A stretch of DNA of 64,000 nucleotides from Brevibacterium yomogidense (GTDB lineage Bacteria > Actinomycetota > Actinomycetes > Actinomycetales > Brevibacteriaceae), in NCBI RefSeq assembly GCF_900163715.1, contig NZ_FWFF01000003.1:124001-188000 (forward strand). Direction: 5' to 3'. This document shows, piece after piece, positions 8,653-18,003 of the stretch. Both the position numbers and the translations under genes were made by a program. The notes under the pieces were generated by a model. That model had not been told where the DNA came from, searched no databases, and was given only the letters and a program-made list of their open reading frames with translations. Within the stretch, counting starts at the first letter, position 1; every line of letters begins with the position of its first letter.

Positions 8653-9030
8653 ATGACTGACCTAGCAGGCCTTGAACTCGCTGAGGCGATCATCGAGGTC
8701 GAAGTCGCCTGGCCGTGCGCCAACCAGCTACGCGACGCCTACCGCGTCAAGGACCTCACCGAGGGCAGCAAGTTCGCCGAACGTATGCTCGAATCGTTCG
8801 CCACCTGCCCGATCTCCGAGTTCCGCCGACTCGGGAACACCCTGACCCAGTGGAAGGCCGCGTTCATGTCGTACTTGAGCACAGTGCAGTCCAATAGCGG
8901 CGGCACCAACGCCGTCAACAGGCCCATCGTGCTGCATCGCCGCGTCGCCCGCGGCTTCCGCAACTGCGACAACTACCGGCTACACATACTCCTCATCGCA
9001 GGCGGGCTGAACCCACCTCAAATTGGATGA
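8653..9030 (+). pseudogene. ISL3-type transposase C-terminal remnant
   Basis: The translated frame matches only the last 120 or so residues of ISL3-family transposases: EVEVAWPCANQLRDAYR, CPISEFRRLGNTLTQWKAAF, SNSGGTNAVNRPIVLHRR, ARGFRNCDNYRLHILLIAGGL. Most of the transposase, including the first two catalytic acids, is absent. In functional members the block reads GGTEAIN; here it is GGTNAVN, so the expected glutamate is Asn. There is no good start codon or ribosome site. It abuts the OLD nuclease stop and marks past IS activity in the island. Confidence 0.75.
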
Positions 9031-9086
9031 GCCACAAACCCACGGCTAGGATCCAATGCCAGCGTCGGCACATTACAGCGGGCAAG

Positions 9087-10274
9087 CTACGCCGGAGCTT
9101 CGCCAGTCACGGTCGTGTCCAGCGCCTCAACGTCGGCGATCAGCTCCATCACCGACTGGTAGCGCCGGTCAGGCTGAGAATCGATGCACTTGTGGATGAT
9201 TTGCTCGATAGGACTTGCGCTGCTCCGCCCCATATTTTTCCGCCCAGTGAAGATATAGAGCAATACGAAGCCAGCCGCGAATACGTCATGGACAGCAGCG
9301 AAGTCCTTGAACGAACCGAGAGCTGGATCGATCTTCGTGCCCTTGAGTTCGGTCTCCGTCATCGTGAATTCGGATCCCTTGAGCTTGGCCAGACCGAAGT
9401 CGGACAGTTTGACCAGCACAGCTGAACCGCCGAAGGTGCGGAGCAGGACGTTCCTGGTGCTCAGATCCCGGTGAAAGTGCCCCTTGGAGTGGATGAAGTT
9501 GAGGCCGTACAGGAACTGCAGCGCGATCCTCTTGCGGGTCGTCGATCCGAAGCCTGACTGGTTGTTTCGCTTCGCGACGTAGTCCTCCAGCGAGGTGTCG
9601 CAGTGCTCCATCGTGTACGACCAATCCGACTCCTTGAAGTTGTAGACCTCGAGGACGTACGGGAACTGAAGCTCTTTCATCAGCTCGAACTCCCGCCGGA
9701 AGCGTTCCTTCTCCCGATCATCAGAACCGGGTTTGAGCTTCTTCCTTGCCAGGGTCATGCCGTAGTTCGGGTCAGTGAACCGATGAACCAAGGCGAAGGC
9801 ACCCTCGCCGATGGGCGTCAGCTTCACGATGCGAGAATCGGACACCGGTACGGCTTGGTCGCCAAGGCTGAAAACTGGTGCGTAGCTCTCGACCTCGACG
9901 GGAGTGAAGCCTTCAGGGATGGGGCTCCCTCCACTATCAACGAGCCATGCCGGCGCGTTCTCGATGACCCGCTGGTACCTGGGGTCCATGGTCAGCGAGT
10001 GACCAGCCTTGTTGAGCATCGTGCGAGCTTCGGTCAGGAGGTCGATGAGATCTAGCAAGTTCCTCGAGTTGTCAGCATTGAAGTGTCCGCTGCTACCGCC
10101 ACGAGCCTTGTAGTTCATGTGCTTGAACTCGACGTCGAGGCCAGCGTGGATGTAGGCGAAGGCGCGGGGCAGGACCTGCTCCCGGCGGTACAACTCGAGG
10201 TAGGTCGAGTCGATGTCCCTCTCATAGAACGTGCGCTCAAAGCGCTCCACCCGGTCCTGCTCCATGGTCTTCAT
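9087..10274 (-). CDS. Soluble Ser/Thr-type protein kinase with unrecognised N-terminal domain
   Basis: Residues about 150-385 form an eukaryotic-like kinase domain. It shows the glycine loop GEGAF at 156-160 followed by V163, the ATP lysine in ARKKL at about 178, and HRDLSTRN at 268-275 (catalytic D270, N275). DFG follows at 292-294, and an F-helix Asp in VHDVFAAG at 330. Residues 1-145 form a separate domain I do not recognise. There is no transmembrane segment, unlike PknB-type sensor kinases. The ATG at 10274 lies 1 nt from a GAGG, while the ATG at 10265 lies 10 nt from it, so the shorter form (392 residues) may be real. It is a single gene between an IS remnant and ychF. Its island position suggests a defence or regulatory kinase, by inference only. 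Confidence 0.85.
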   Translation of the reverse strand: MKTMEQDRVERFERTFYERDIDSTYLELYRREQVLPRAFAYIHAGLDVEFKHMNYKARGGSSGHFNADNSRNLLDLIDLLTEARTMLNKAGHSLTMDPRYQRVIENAPAWLVDSGGSPIPEGFTPVEVESYAPVFSLGDQAVPVSDSRIVKLTPIGEGAFALVHRFTDPNYGMTLARKKLKPGSDDREKERFRREFELMKELQFPYVLEVYNFKESDWSYTMEHCDTSLEDYVAKRNNQSGFGSTTRKRIALQFLYGLNFIHSKGHFHRDLSTRNVLLRTFGGSAVLVKLSDFGLAKLKGSEFTMTETELKGTKIDPALGSFKDFAAVHDVFAAGFVLLYIFTGRKNMGRSSASPIEQIIHKCIDSQPDRRYQSVMELIADVEALDTTVTGEAPA

Positions 10275-10791
10275 ACCTCGAAGCTATCGATGACCTATGA
10301 CAGACTCCTCAAACTGCTCCATGCGGCGCATCCTGAGGAGTCACTGAAGCCGGTGCGACCTGACCACTATGGGTCACGGCTCGCTCTCGCCGTCGAGAGC
10401 GTCTCGTACATTCGCCCGCAACCGCTGGTGGCCCGATGTCCATCTGAGGCCTCCGCCGTTTGCGTTCTGAAGGATGGCCAGCCTGCCGAAGAAGTCCGAT
10501 CTCCCGGGCAACCACCTTTTGAGTCAGGGCGATTTTTGAGTCAGCGCTCGTGCCGAGCAATCGCCCGCCGAACAACTCGAACTTGCCCCCGGAACAGGCC
10601 ATCCGAGGCCGCCTGCCTGCTCCGCTCACACACCCAAAGGAAGGGAGCCGGCCCCTGCGGGAGCTCCGCAGAGGCCGAGCAAAGTCCCAGGTCAGCGGCA
10701 TAAACGCTGAGCAACTAATGGTAGATCGGAACTCGTCCGTCGAGCCTCACCGGAAGCCGAGAAGATAAAACCCCTGGTCAGAGTCGCTTTT
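10275..10791. other. Non-coding gap at the island-core junction
   Basis: Between the kinase start and the ychF stop I see no convincing gene, RNA or repeat. Open frames here lack ribosome sites and recognisable protein sequence. The kinase promoter should lie near 10,280-10,330. An AT-rich stretch, including a run of T at 10,789-10,794, sits at the ychF 3' end, where the island begins. No integrase or tRNA-type attachment site is visible. Confidence 0.5.
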
Positions 10792-11874
10792 TTAGACGTT
10801 AAACCTAAATTCAACCACGTCTCCATCCGCCATGACGTAGTCCTTGCCCTCCATACGGACCTTGCCTGCAGCCTTCGCGTCTGCCATCGAGCCCAGCGAA
10901 TCCAGATCGTTGAACGAGACGACTTCGGCCTTGATGAAGCCCTTCTGGAAGTCCGTATGGATGACACCGGCAGCCTGCGGAGCAGTCCAGCCCTTCCCGA
11001 TCGTCCACGCGCGGGACTCCTTCGGACCGGCGGTGAGGTACGTCTGCAGTCCCAGAGTGTCGAAGCCCACCCGGGCGAGCTGGTCCAGGCCGGCCTCGTC
11101 CTGGCCGCTCATCTCGAGCATCTCCGCAGCCTCGTCCTCGTCCAGCTCAGCGAGCTCCGCCTCGAACTTCGCGTCGAGGAAGATCGCCTCGATCGGCGCG
11201 ACGAGCGCACGCAGCTCGTCCTTCTTCGTGTCGTCGGCCAGGATGTCGTCATCGACGTTGAAGACGTAGAGGAACGGCTTCGTCGTCATGAGCTGCAGAT
11301 CATCCAGCGGTTCGACGTCGAATCCGTCGCCCATCGCCTGGAAGAGCGTGCGGCCCTCTTCGAGAATCGCCTGCGCGGCGGTCATCGCTTCGAGGACGGC
11401 GGGATCCGTCTTCTTCTGCTTGACCTCCTTCTCGATGCGCGGCTGCGCCTTCTCGAGAGTCTGGAGGTCTGCGAGCACAAGCTCTGTGTTGATCGTGTCG
11501 ATGTCGTCCGAGGGCGAGATCTTGCCGTCGACGTGCACGACGTCCTCGTCCGAGAACGCCCGGATGACCTGGCAGATTGCCTCGGCCTCACGGATGTTCG
11601 CGAGGAACTGGTTGCCCAGGCCCTCCCCCTCCGAGGCGCCGCGGACGATGCCGGCGATGTCCACGAAGCTCACGGTCGCCGGGAGGATCTTCTCCGACCC
11701 GTAGATCTCCGCGAGCCGACCCAGCCTGGGGTCGGGCAGCGGGACCACGCCGACGTTCGGCTCGATCGTCGCGAACGGGTAGTTCGCGGCGAGAACCTGA
11801 TTCTTGGTCAGTGCATTGAACATGGTCGACTTGCCGACGTTGGGCAGTCCGACGATTCCGATAGTAAGAGCCAC
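10792..11874 (-). CDS. ychF: Obg-like ribosome-associated ATPase YchF
   Basis: YchF/OLA1 is a universally conserved TRAFAC-class P-loop NTPase that prefers ATP and binds ribosomes. The 360-residue product matches the family length. It starts MALTIGIVGLPNVGKST (Walker A at 8-17), has VSFVDIAGIV as the switch II region near 70, and ends in the TGS-domain tail VVEFRFNV. I chose the GTG at 11874 because the family starts exactly here; the longer open frame upstream has no homology. No Shine-Dalgarno precedes it. A TAGACT box 8 nt upstream suggests a leaderless mRNA. It is divergent from rmuC and is the core gene at which the accessory island ends. Confidence 0.96.
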   Translation of the reverse strand: MALTIGIVGLPNVGKSTMFNALTKNQVLAANYPFATIEPNVGVVPLPDPRLGRLAEIYGSEKILPATVSFVDIAGIVRGASEGEGLGNQFLANIREAEAICQVIRAFSDEDVVHVDGKISPSDDIDTINTELVLADLQTLEKAQPRIEKEVKQKKTDPAVLEAMTAAQAILEEGRTLFQAMGDGFDVEPLDDLQLMTTKPFLYVFNVDDDILADDTKKDELRALVAPIEAIFLDAKFEAELAELDEDEAAEMLEMSGQDEAGLDQLARVGFDTLGLQTYLTAGPKESRAWTIGKGWTAPQAAGVIHTDFQKGFIKAEVVSFNDLDSLGSMADAKAAGKVRMEGKDYVMADGDVVEFRFNV

Positions 11875-11882
11875 AGGAGGAG

Positions 11883-11888
11883 AGTCTA
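11883..11888 (-). promoter_or_regulatory. Probable -10 box of leaderless ychF transcript
   Basis: TAGACT on the minus strand ends 8 nt before the ychF GTG, so transcription should begin at or next to the start codon. The bases between (CTCCTCCT) cannot serve as a Shine-Dalgarno. A good -35 is not evident. Confidence 0.5.
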
Positions 11889-11895
11889 GTCGGTC

Positions 11896-13062
11896 ATGTC
11901 CGTGCCTCGTGCTTGCATGGTCACCATGGAAGCGATCACCCTCTCCGTGGCTCTTGTGCTCGTCCTCGCCGCCGGCATCGCCATCGGCTGGTGGCTGGGC
12001 GGCACGCGTGCGCGCGCACAGACCCAGGACCGGCTGGTCCGCGCGGAAACAACTGCGCAGATCCTGTCGGAACGGACGGAGGCGCTCGAGGCGGATGCCC
12101 AGGTCGCCGGTGAGCTCACTGCCGCTGTCGGTCCCCTCACCTCCGACGTCCGCTCCCTCTCCCAGCACGTGACCGGCCAGGATCGGCAGCAGGCGGCACG
12201 CTTGGCAGGGCTCGATGAACAGCTGCGACAGCTGGCGCTCCAGAACCAACGACTCCAGACCTCCACGCACGGCCTGCTCACGGCGTTGTCGGCCGGCAGC
12301 AGCCGCGGCGATTGGGGCGAGGTCCAGCTGCGACGCATCGTGGAGCTCTCAGGGATGACGGAGCACATCGATTTCAACGTGGAGGTCACTGCGACCACCG
12401 ACGCAGGGCGCATCCGACCGGACATGGTCATCAATCTTCCGGGGGAAGCACACATCGTGATCGACGCGAAGGCCCCCCTCAGCGGCCTGGAGACAGATGC
12501 GGACGGCACTGCAGTCGCGGACGCACAGGCTCGCGCCGTCAGGAGACACGTCACCGCACTGTCGAAGAAGTCGTACTGGCAGGCGTTCACCCCCACCCCT
12601 CGCTTCGTCGTGTGCTTCCTCCCCTCCGACGGACTCCTCGCGGCAGCAGGCCAGGAAGATCCTTCGCTGATCGACGACGCCCTGTCGGCAGGCGTGGTCC
12701 TCGCGTCTCCGTCGACCCTGCTGGGGCTCCTCAAGACCGTCGCACTCAACTGGCAGCAGGCGGATCTGAGCCGCAGCGCTCATCAGATCCTGGATCTGGG
12801 CCGCGATCTCCACAACCGCGTCGTGACGCTCACAGAGCACCTCACACGGATGGGTTCGAGCCTGGACAGGAGCGTCGAGGACTACAACCGACTCGTCGGC
12901 TCCTTCGAGTCGCGGTTCCTCCCCACTGCGCGGAAGCTGTCTGCCACAGGTGTCTCCGATACACCGCTCGCCGATCCTGAAGAACTCTCCACCCGCACGC
13001 GTGGACTCACCGCACGGGAATTCGGCCCAGCAGAAAACGGTCACCTGAAACCCCACCTGTAA
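11896..13062 (+). CDS. rmuC: DNA recombination protein RmuC
   Basis: RmuC proteins limit inversions at short inverted repeats and carry a PD-(D/E)xK-like nuclease fold. The 388-residue product starts with a membrane helix (ITLSVALVLVLAAGIAIGWW, about 12-31). A coiled-coil stretch follows at about 35-125. The RmuC domain has RGDWGEVQLRRIVELSGM at 136-153, then RIRPDMVINLPGE with VIDAKAPLSG, and ALNWQQADLSRSA. The start is ATG at 11896 with AGGAGG 15 nt upstream, which is a long spacing; ATG at 11926 would keep the membrane helix but has no ribosome site. It lies only 21 bp from the divergent ychF start. Confidence 0.93.
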   Translation: MSVPRACMVTMEAITLSVALVLVLAAGIAIGWWLGGTRARAQTQDRLVRAETTAQILSERTEALEADAQVAGELTAAVGPLTSDVRSLSQHVTGQDRQQAARLAGLDEQLRQLALQNQRLQTSTHGLLTALSAGSSRGDWGEVQLRRIVELSGMTEHIDFNVEVTATTDAGRIRPDMVINLPGEAHIVIDAKAPLSGLETDADGTAVADAQARAVRRHVTALSKKSYWQAFTPTPRFVVCFLPSDGLLAAAGQEDPSLIDDALSAGVVLASPSTLLGLLKTVALNWQQADLSRSAHQILDLGRDLHNRVVTLTEHLTRMGSSLDRSVEDYNRLVGSFESRFLPTARKLSATGVSDTPLADPEELSTRTRGLTAREFGPAENGHLKPHL

Positions 13063-13167
13063 GGGCGTTGCACGTTCGCTGATAGCGTCCTGGGTGGCGC
13101 CGGGGTGCCCCGTCTTCTCGCACCTCAGTCGCCACTCCATGCTTCCGACCTCAGAAGGCAGTCGAAC

Positions 13168-14097
13168 GTGACCACCGATCCGTCCTCCGCCGGCGATTCA
13201 CAGCAGCACGGCACTCTGCCGCCGCAGGCACCCGCATACGGCCAGCAGGCCCCGGCCCAGCCGCCTCACGGCCATGCCCAGCCCCAGCACCCGGGCAACG
13301 GTCAGCCGTACCCGTACAGCGCCCACCCTGGATACGGACAGCCGCAGCAAGAGCAGACCCACCCGCAGTCGGGCTATGCCCAGCACCCCGGATCCACCCA
13401 GCAGCCCGGGTACAGCCAGGCACCCCACGGTCATCAGCAGCAGTACCAGCAGTCTCCCGGCGCCGGGGGCACTGCAAACGCAGCACCGAAGAACGAGTAC
13501 TTCGATTTCACGGACTACCGCTTCCGCATGCCCACTGCATGGCCGAAGACCGTCGCCGCAGCGAAGCCGTCGTTCCGTCAGGGCTTCGGCAGCATCTTCC
13601 AGACGGCACATATGCCGATGGACGCACGGATCGGCTACTGGGTCTGGCTCGTCGGAACCGTCCTGGCGATCGTGCTGTGGTTCTTCTCCATCGCGGTCAT
13701 CGCATTCGGCGTCCTCATCAACCCGTTCACGCTCGTCGCGACCGGCATGGTCGGCATCTTCGGCGGTGTCCGCTGGGGAATGGTCCTGCTCTTCGTCGCG
13801 ACCATGGTGTTCGTGCTCGTCATGATGGTCGTTCAGCTCTTCATGACGCTCAAGCTCCGAGAAGGCGCGGAATGGGCACGCCTCGCACTCACCGCCATCA
13901 CGCTTGCGAGCATCGTCTACTCGATCATCCTCACGGCCGCCGGGCTCGAATCCGGGGGCGCGGGCAGCGTCGTGACCAACATCCTGTCGCTCCTCATGGT
14001 CGCGTTCTTCTGGCTGCCGAAGGCCAATGAGTGGTTCCTCCGCACGACGGACGGTGACACCCCTCCTGCAGGTCCACGTCGTTCCGCCCGTCACTGA
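13168..14097 (+). CDS. Pro/Gln/Gly-rich N-terminus plus multi-pass membrane domain, unknown function
   Basis: The product has 309 residues from the GTG at 13168, which follows AGAAGGCAG. Residues 1-105 are low-complexity, rich in Pro, Gln, Gly, His and Tyr with PGYGQPQ-like repeats, and probably disordered and cytoplasmic. A short linker (NEYFDFTDYRFRMP) leads to about four hydrophobic segments between residues 150 and 290. They include VWLVGTVLAIVLWFFSIAVI, and another reads MVLLFVATMVFVLVMMVVQLF. This layout is common in small actinobacterial membrane proteins with an unstructured tail. I do not assign a function. It follows rmuC on the same strand after 105 nt and ends at a strong terminator. 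Confidence 0.75.
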   Translation: MTTDPSSAGDSQQHGTLPPQAPAYGQQAPAQPPHGHAQPQHPGNGQPYPYSAHPGYGQPQQEQTHPQSGYAQHPGSTQQPGYSQAPHGHQQQYQQSPGAGGTANAAPKNEYFDFTDYRFRMPTAWPKTVAAAKPSFRQGFGSIFQTAHMPMDARIGYWVWLVGTVLAIVLWFFSIAVIAFGVLINPFTLVATGMVGIFGGVRWGMVLLFVATMVFVLVMMVVQLFMTLKLREGAEWARLALTAITLASIVYSIILTAAGLESGGAGSVVTNILSLLMVAFFWLPKANEWFLRTTDGDTPPAGPRRSARH

Positions 14098-14158
14098 GAA
14101 CGTCTGTCGGGTCCCCATCCGTCTGCTCTCCAGCAGACGGTTCTCCACCCGATGTGCC

Positions 14159-14197
14159 GCGGCCCGTTCACTCCCCCACTGGGAGTGCACGGGCCGC
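14159..14197. terminator. Bidirectional terminator hairpin between converging genes
   Basis: The arms at 14159-14175 and 14181-14197 pair over 16 of 17 bp (GCGGCCCGT-CACTCCC with its complement) around a 5-nt loop. A second hairpin lies at 14119-14127/14132-14140 (CCGTCTGCT / AGCAGACGG). It sits between the membrane-protein gene and the phosphatase gene, which converge. No U-tract is present, as often in actinobacteria. Confidence 0.75.
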
Positions 14198-14204
14198 AGC
14201 GCAT

Positions 14205-14818
14205 TCAGTCCGCTGGATCCGGATCCAGCACCACCGGTGAGTAGTTGTAGAGCCGCAGCTTCACATCCTGCGTGCGCGAATCCACGTCCAGCAGGCTGAG
14301 ACCTGCAGGATGGCTGTGGACCGCACGCGCAGGATCAAGACCGACCAGCTCCGCGAGCATCGCGCGGACCGGGCCGCCGTGCGTGACGATCACCAGCGCC
14401 TCGCCGCCCGCCTCCGCACAGTCTGCTGCCGCCCCGAGCAGCCCCGCCGTCACGCGGCTCGTGAGCTGCTCGAACGATTCCCCGCCCGGTGGTGTGAGCC
14501 TGCCGGCGCGCCACGCCGCGTACGCCTCCGGACTGTCGGCACGGATATCAGCCGAGTACCGTCCTTCCCACTCTCCCAGCGACGCCTCGTCCAACCTGCT
14601 GTCGCACGCGTCCGGCTCGAGACCCAGTTCCTGCGCAGTCTCCGCGGTCCTCCTCAGACCGGAGACGACGACTCTGTCGGGTGCCACCGCTGCGATCGCA
14701 GCCGCCAGACTGCGCGCCTGGCCCCGACCCGCAGCGGACAGGGCGATGTCCTTCTGCCCCTGCAGCCGTCGTTCGCCGTTCCACGCCGTCTCCCCATGAC
14801 GGATCAGCGCCACGCGGA

Positions 14819-14822
<4 letters not shown>
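14205..14822 (-). CDS. Histidine phosphatase superfamily protein (phosphoglycerate-mutase-like)
   Basis: The 205-residue protein opens with IRHGETAWNGERRLQGQKDIALS, where the catalytic histidine is at residue 9 in the RHG signature. It also has SGLRRTAETAQ, the acid-base glutamate region LDEASLGEWEGR at about 83-95, and a second histidine in VIVTHGGPVRAML at about 155. This is the phosphatase/mutase branch 1 fold. The specific substrate is not readable. It overlaps the ABC ATPase stop by 4 bp (ATGA), so it is the last gene of the importer operon. A phosphatase co-translated with an importer suggests that the imported compound may be phosphorylated. Confidence 0.92.
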
Positions 14823-16119
<1,297 letters not shown>

Positions 16120-16123
<4 letters not shown>

Positions 16124-17922
16124 CCGTCATCGCTCCAGGGCTGCGAGGCCTTCTCGAAGCGTCTGACCAGGAGCGTCGCGCCCACGGAGATCACCGCGAT
16201 GAGGACGGTGACCGCGTTCGCCAGCTGGGTGAAGTTCTCCGACGAGTACTGGTAGGTCAGCACCGCGAGGACGGGCATGGCCGGTGTCGCCAGCAGCACC
16301 ACGAGGCTCAGGTCGCGCACCATCTGCACGAACACCAGCACTCCCCCGGTCAGCAGTCCGCGTGCGGTGAGCGGTGCGACGATCGACCGCAGACGGCGGA
16401 GCAGGCCGGCCCCTGCCATGACCGCCGAATCCTCGACGTCGCGGGACACCTGGCTCATCGCCGCGGTCCCGGAGCGCACCGCGAAGGGGATCGTCGCCGC
16501 GACGCCTGCCAGCACCAGGATCGCGAACGTCCCGTACAGGCTGGGGAACGGTCCCCACGATGCGCCGAACTGTGCGATGAAGGCGGCACCCAGCGCGATG
16601 CCCGGGATGAGGAACGGCACGAAGCTCACGACGCTCAGCGTCCCGGTGAGCCAGCGCGGGCCCGACGATCGTGTGAGGACGTAGGCGATGAGCAGCCCCA
16701 GGATGCCGGCGCACACCGCGACGGCGACTCCCAGCACCACGGTGTTCCACGCCGCATCGAGGATCTGCGGGTTGCGCAGGACGCCGCGCTGCCCCTGGGC
16801 GAGCGCAGGATCCGATTCGCCCAGCCAGTAGTGGAGGGTCAGGCCGGACGCGAAGTCATTCGTCCGACGGGTGAGCGACGAAGCGACGAGCACCAGTCCC
16901 GGAAGCACCGTCGTGCAGGCCGCGATGGCCCACGCGATCGCAGCCACCGGCCACGCCCACGGGCCCATCCGCGTGGTCCGGCGGCGACCGCCCTTGCCGC
17001 TGATCGTCTCGAACCGACTGCCGCGACCGGTCACCCGCGTCGAGGCGTACATGACCATCGCCGCGACGACGATGAGGACGATCGACAGGACGTATCCGCG
17101 TGACGTGTCGCCCGTCGTGATCGAGCCGTAGAGCCGCGTGGACAGGGTGTGGAACCGCACCGGCAGTCCCAGGAGGGCGGGGGTGACGAAGTTCGAGACG
17201 CCTTCTGCGAACGCCAGCAGTGCCCCGGAGATGATCGCCGGTGTGACGACCGGCAGCGCGATGTCCTTCGCGACGGCGAACCGTGACGCTCCCGTCATCT
17301 CCGCCGCTTCGAGGATGTCCCCGTTCACGCTGGCCAGCGATGCGGCGATGAGCATGAAGGACAGGGAGAAGTAGTGCGCGGTCAGCGTGAGCGCCACCGG
17401 CACCGGCCCCCACGCCAGCCAGTCGGGCACCGCGAGTCCCCACGTCGCGAGCACGCCCACGGACCCACCGACGAGGTCGTTGCGGAAGACCGACTCCCAC
17501 GCGAGCGCCAGCGCGAAGCTCGGCAGCGCGAACGGGATCGTCGCGAGCACACCCAGGATCTTCCGACCGGGCAGGTCGGTCATCACGACGACCCAGGCGA
17601 GGAAGCCGCCTACGATCGTCGACAGCAGCGCCGTCGCCACCCCCATCAGCAGGGAGTTGCCCAGCGGGCGCCAGAGCAGGTTCTCGGAGATCCGGCTGGC
17701 GAAGACGTCTCCCCAGGCGTCTCTGCCGTCGGCCGCGAACGTCGTGTTGAGCAGTCCGACCAGGGGTGCGATGACCAGGACGGCGAGGACCGCCAGCGTC
17801 CCCCACGCGAGGACGACGGTGGGACCGGGCATCGCGAGGGGCCGGCGCCTCGGCGGTCGTGCACCGGTCGGGGACGACGGCGTCGTCCGCGTGCGGGCCG
17901 GTGCGGGAGGTGCGTGCGTCAT
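16120..17922 (-). CDS. ABC importer permease, two fused transmembrane domains (FbpB/AfuB-like)
   Basis: The 600-residue membrane protein contains two homologous BPD-type permease halves. Each has about six helices and an EAA-like loop: EAAEMTGASRFAVAKDIALPVVTPAI at about 205-230, and DSAVMAGAGLLRRLRSIVAPLTARG in the C-terminal half. Such fused permeases are typical of the FbpB, AfuB and ThiP group. It ends in a 4-bp overlap with the ATPase gene. It begins 81 nt after the binding-protein stop, across a strong hairpin. The first 25 residues are Thr/Pro/Arg-rich and cytoplasmic. Confidence 0.93.
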
Positions 17923-17946
17923 GCGCCGCCTTCCGACGTCGGGCCC

Positions 17947-17993
17947 GCCGCCGAGGTGCCGGTCAACCGTGCGGTGACCGGCACCCCGGCGGC
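17947..17993 (-). terminator. Intercistronic hairpin between binding-protein and permease genes
   Basis: GGTGCCGGTCA (17955-17965) pairs with TGACCGGCACC (17975-17985). The flanks GCCGCCG and CGGCGGC extend the stem by 7 bp with one mismatch. Placed within the operon, it could attenuate read-through or protect the upstream mRNA end, giving excess binding protein. That role is inference. Confidence 0.6.
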
Positions 17994-18003
17994 GGGGTGG
18001 GGT

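Noticed and set aside
10309-10701. Possible minus-strand gene in the island-core gap
   Set aside because: Low-complexity Arg-rich translation, no ribosome site, no similarity I recognise.
10275-10800. tRNA gene or attachment site at the island border
   Set aside because: No cloverleaf or T-loop signature and no duplicated core could be found; the far border is outside the window.
11875-12270. N-terminal extension of YchF upstream of 11874
   Set aside because: Overlaps rmuC in antisense, has no homology, and YchF proteins begin exactly at MALTIGIVG.
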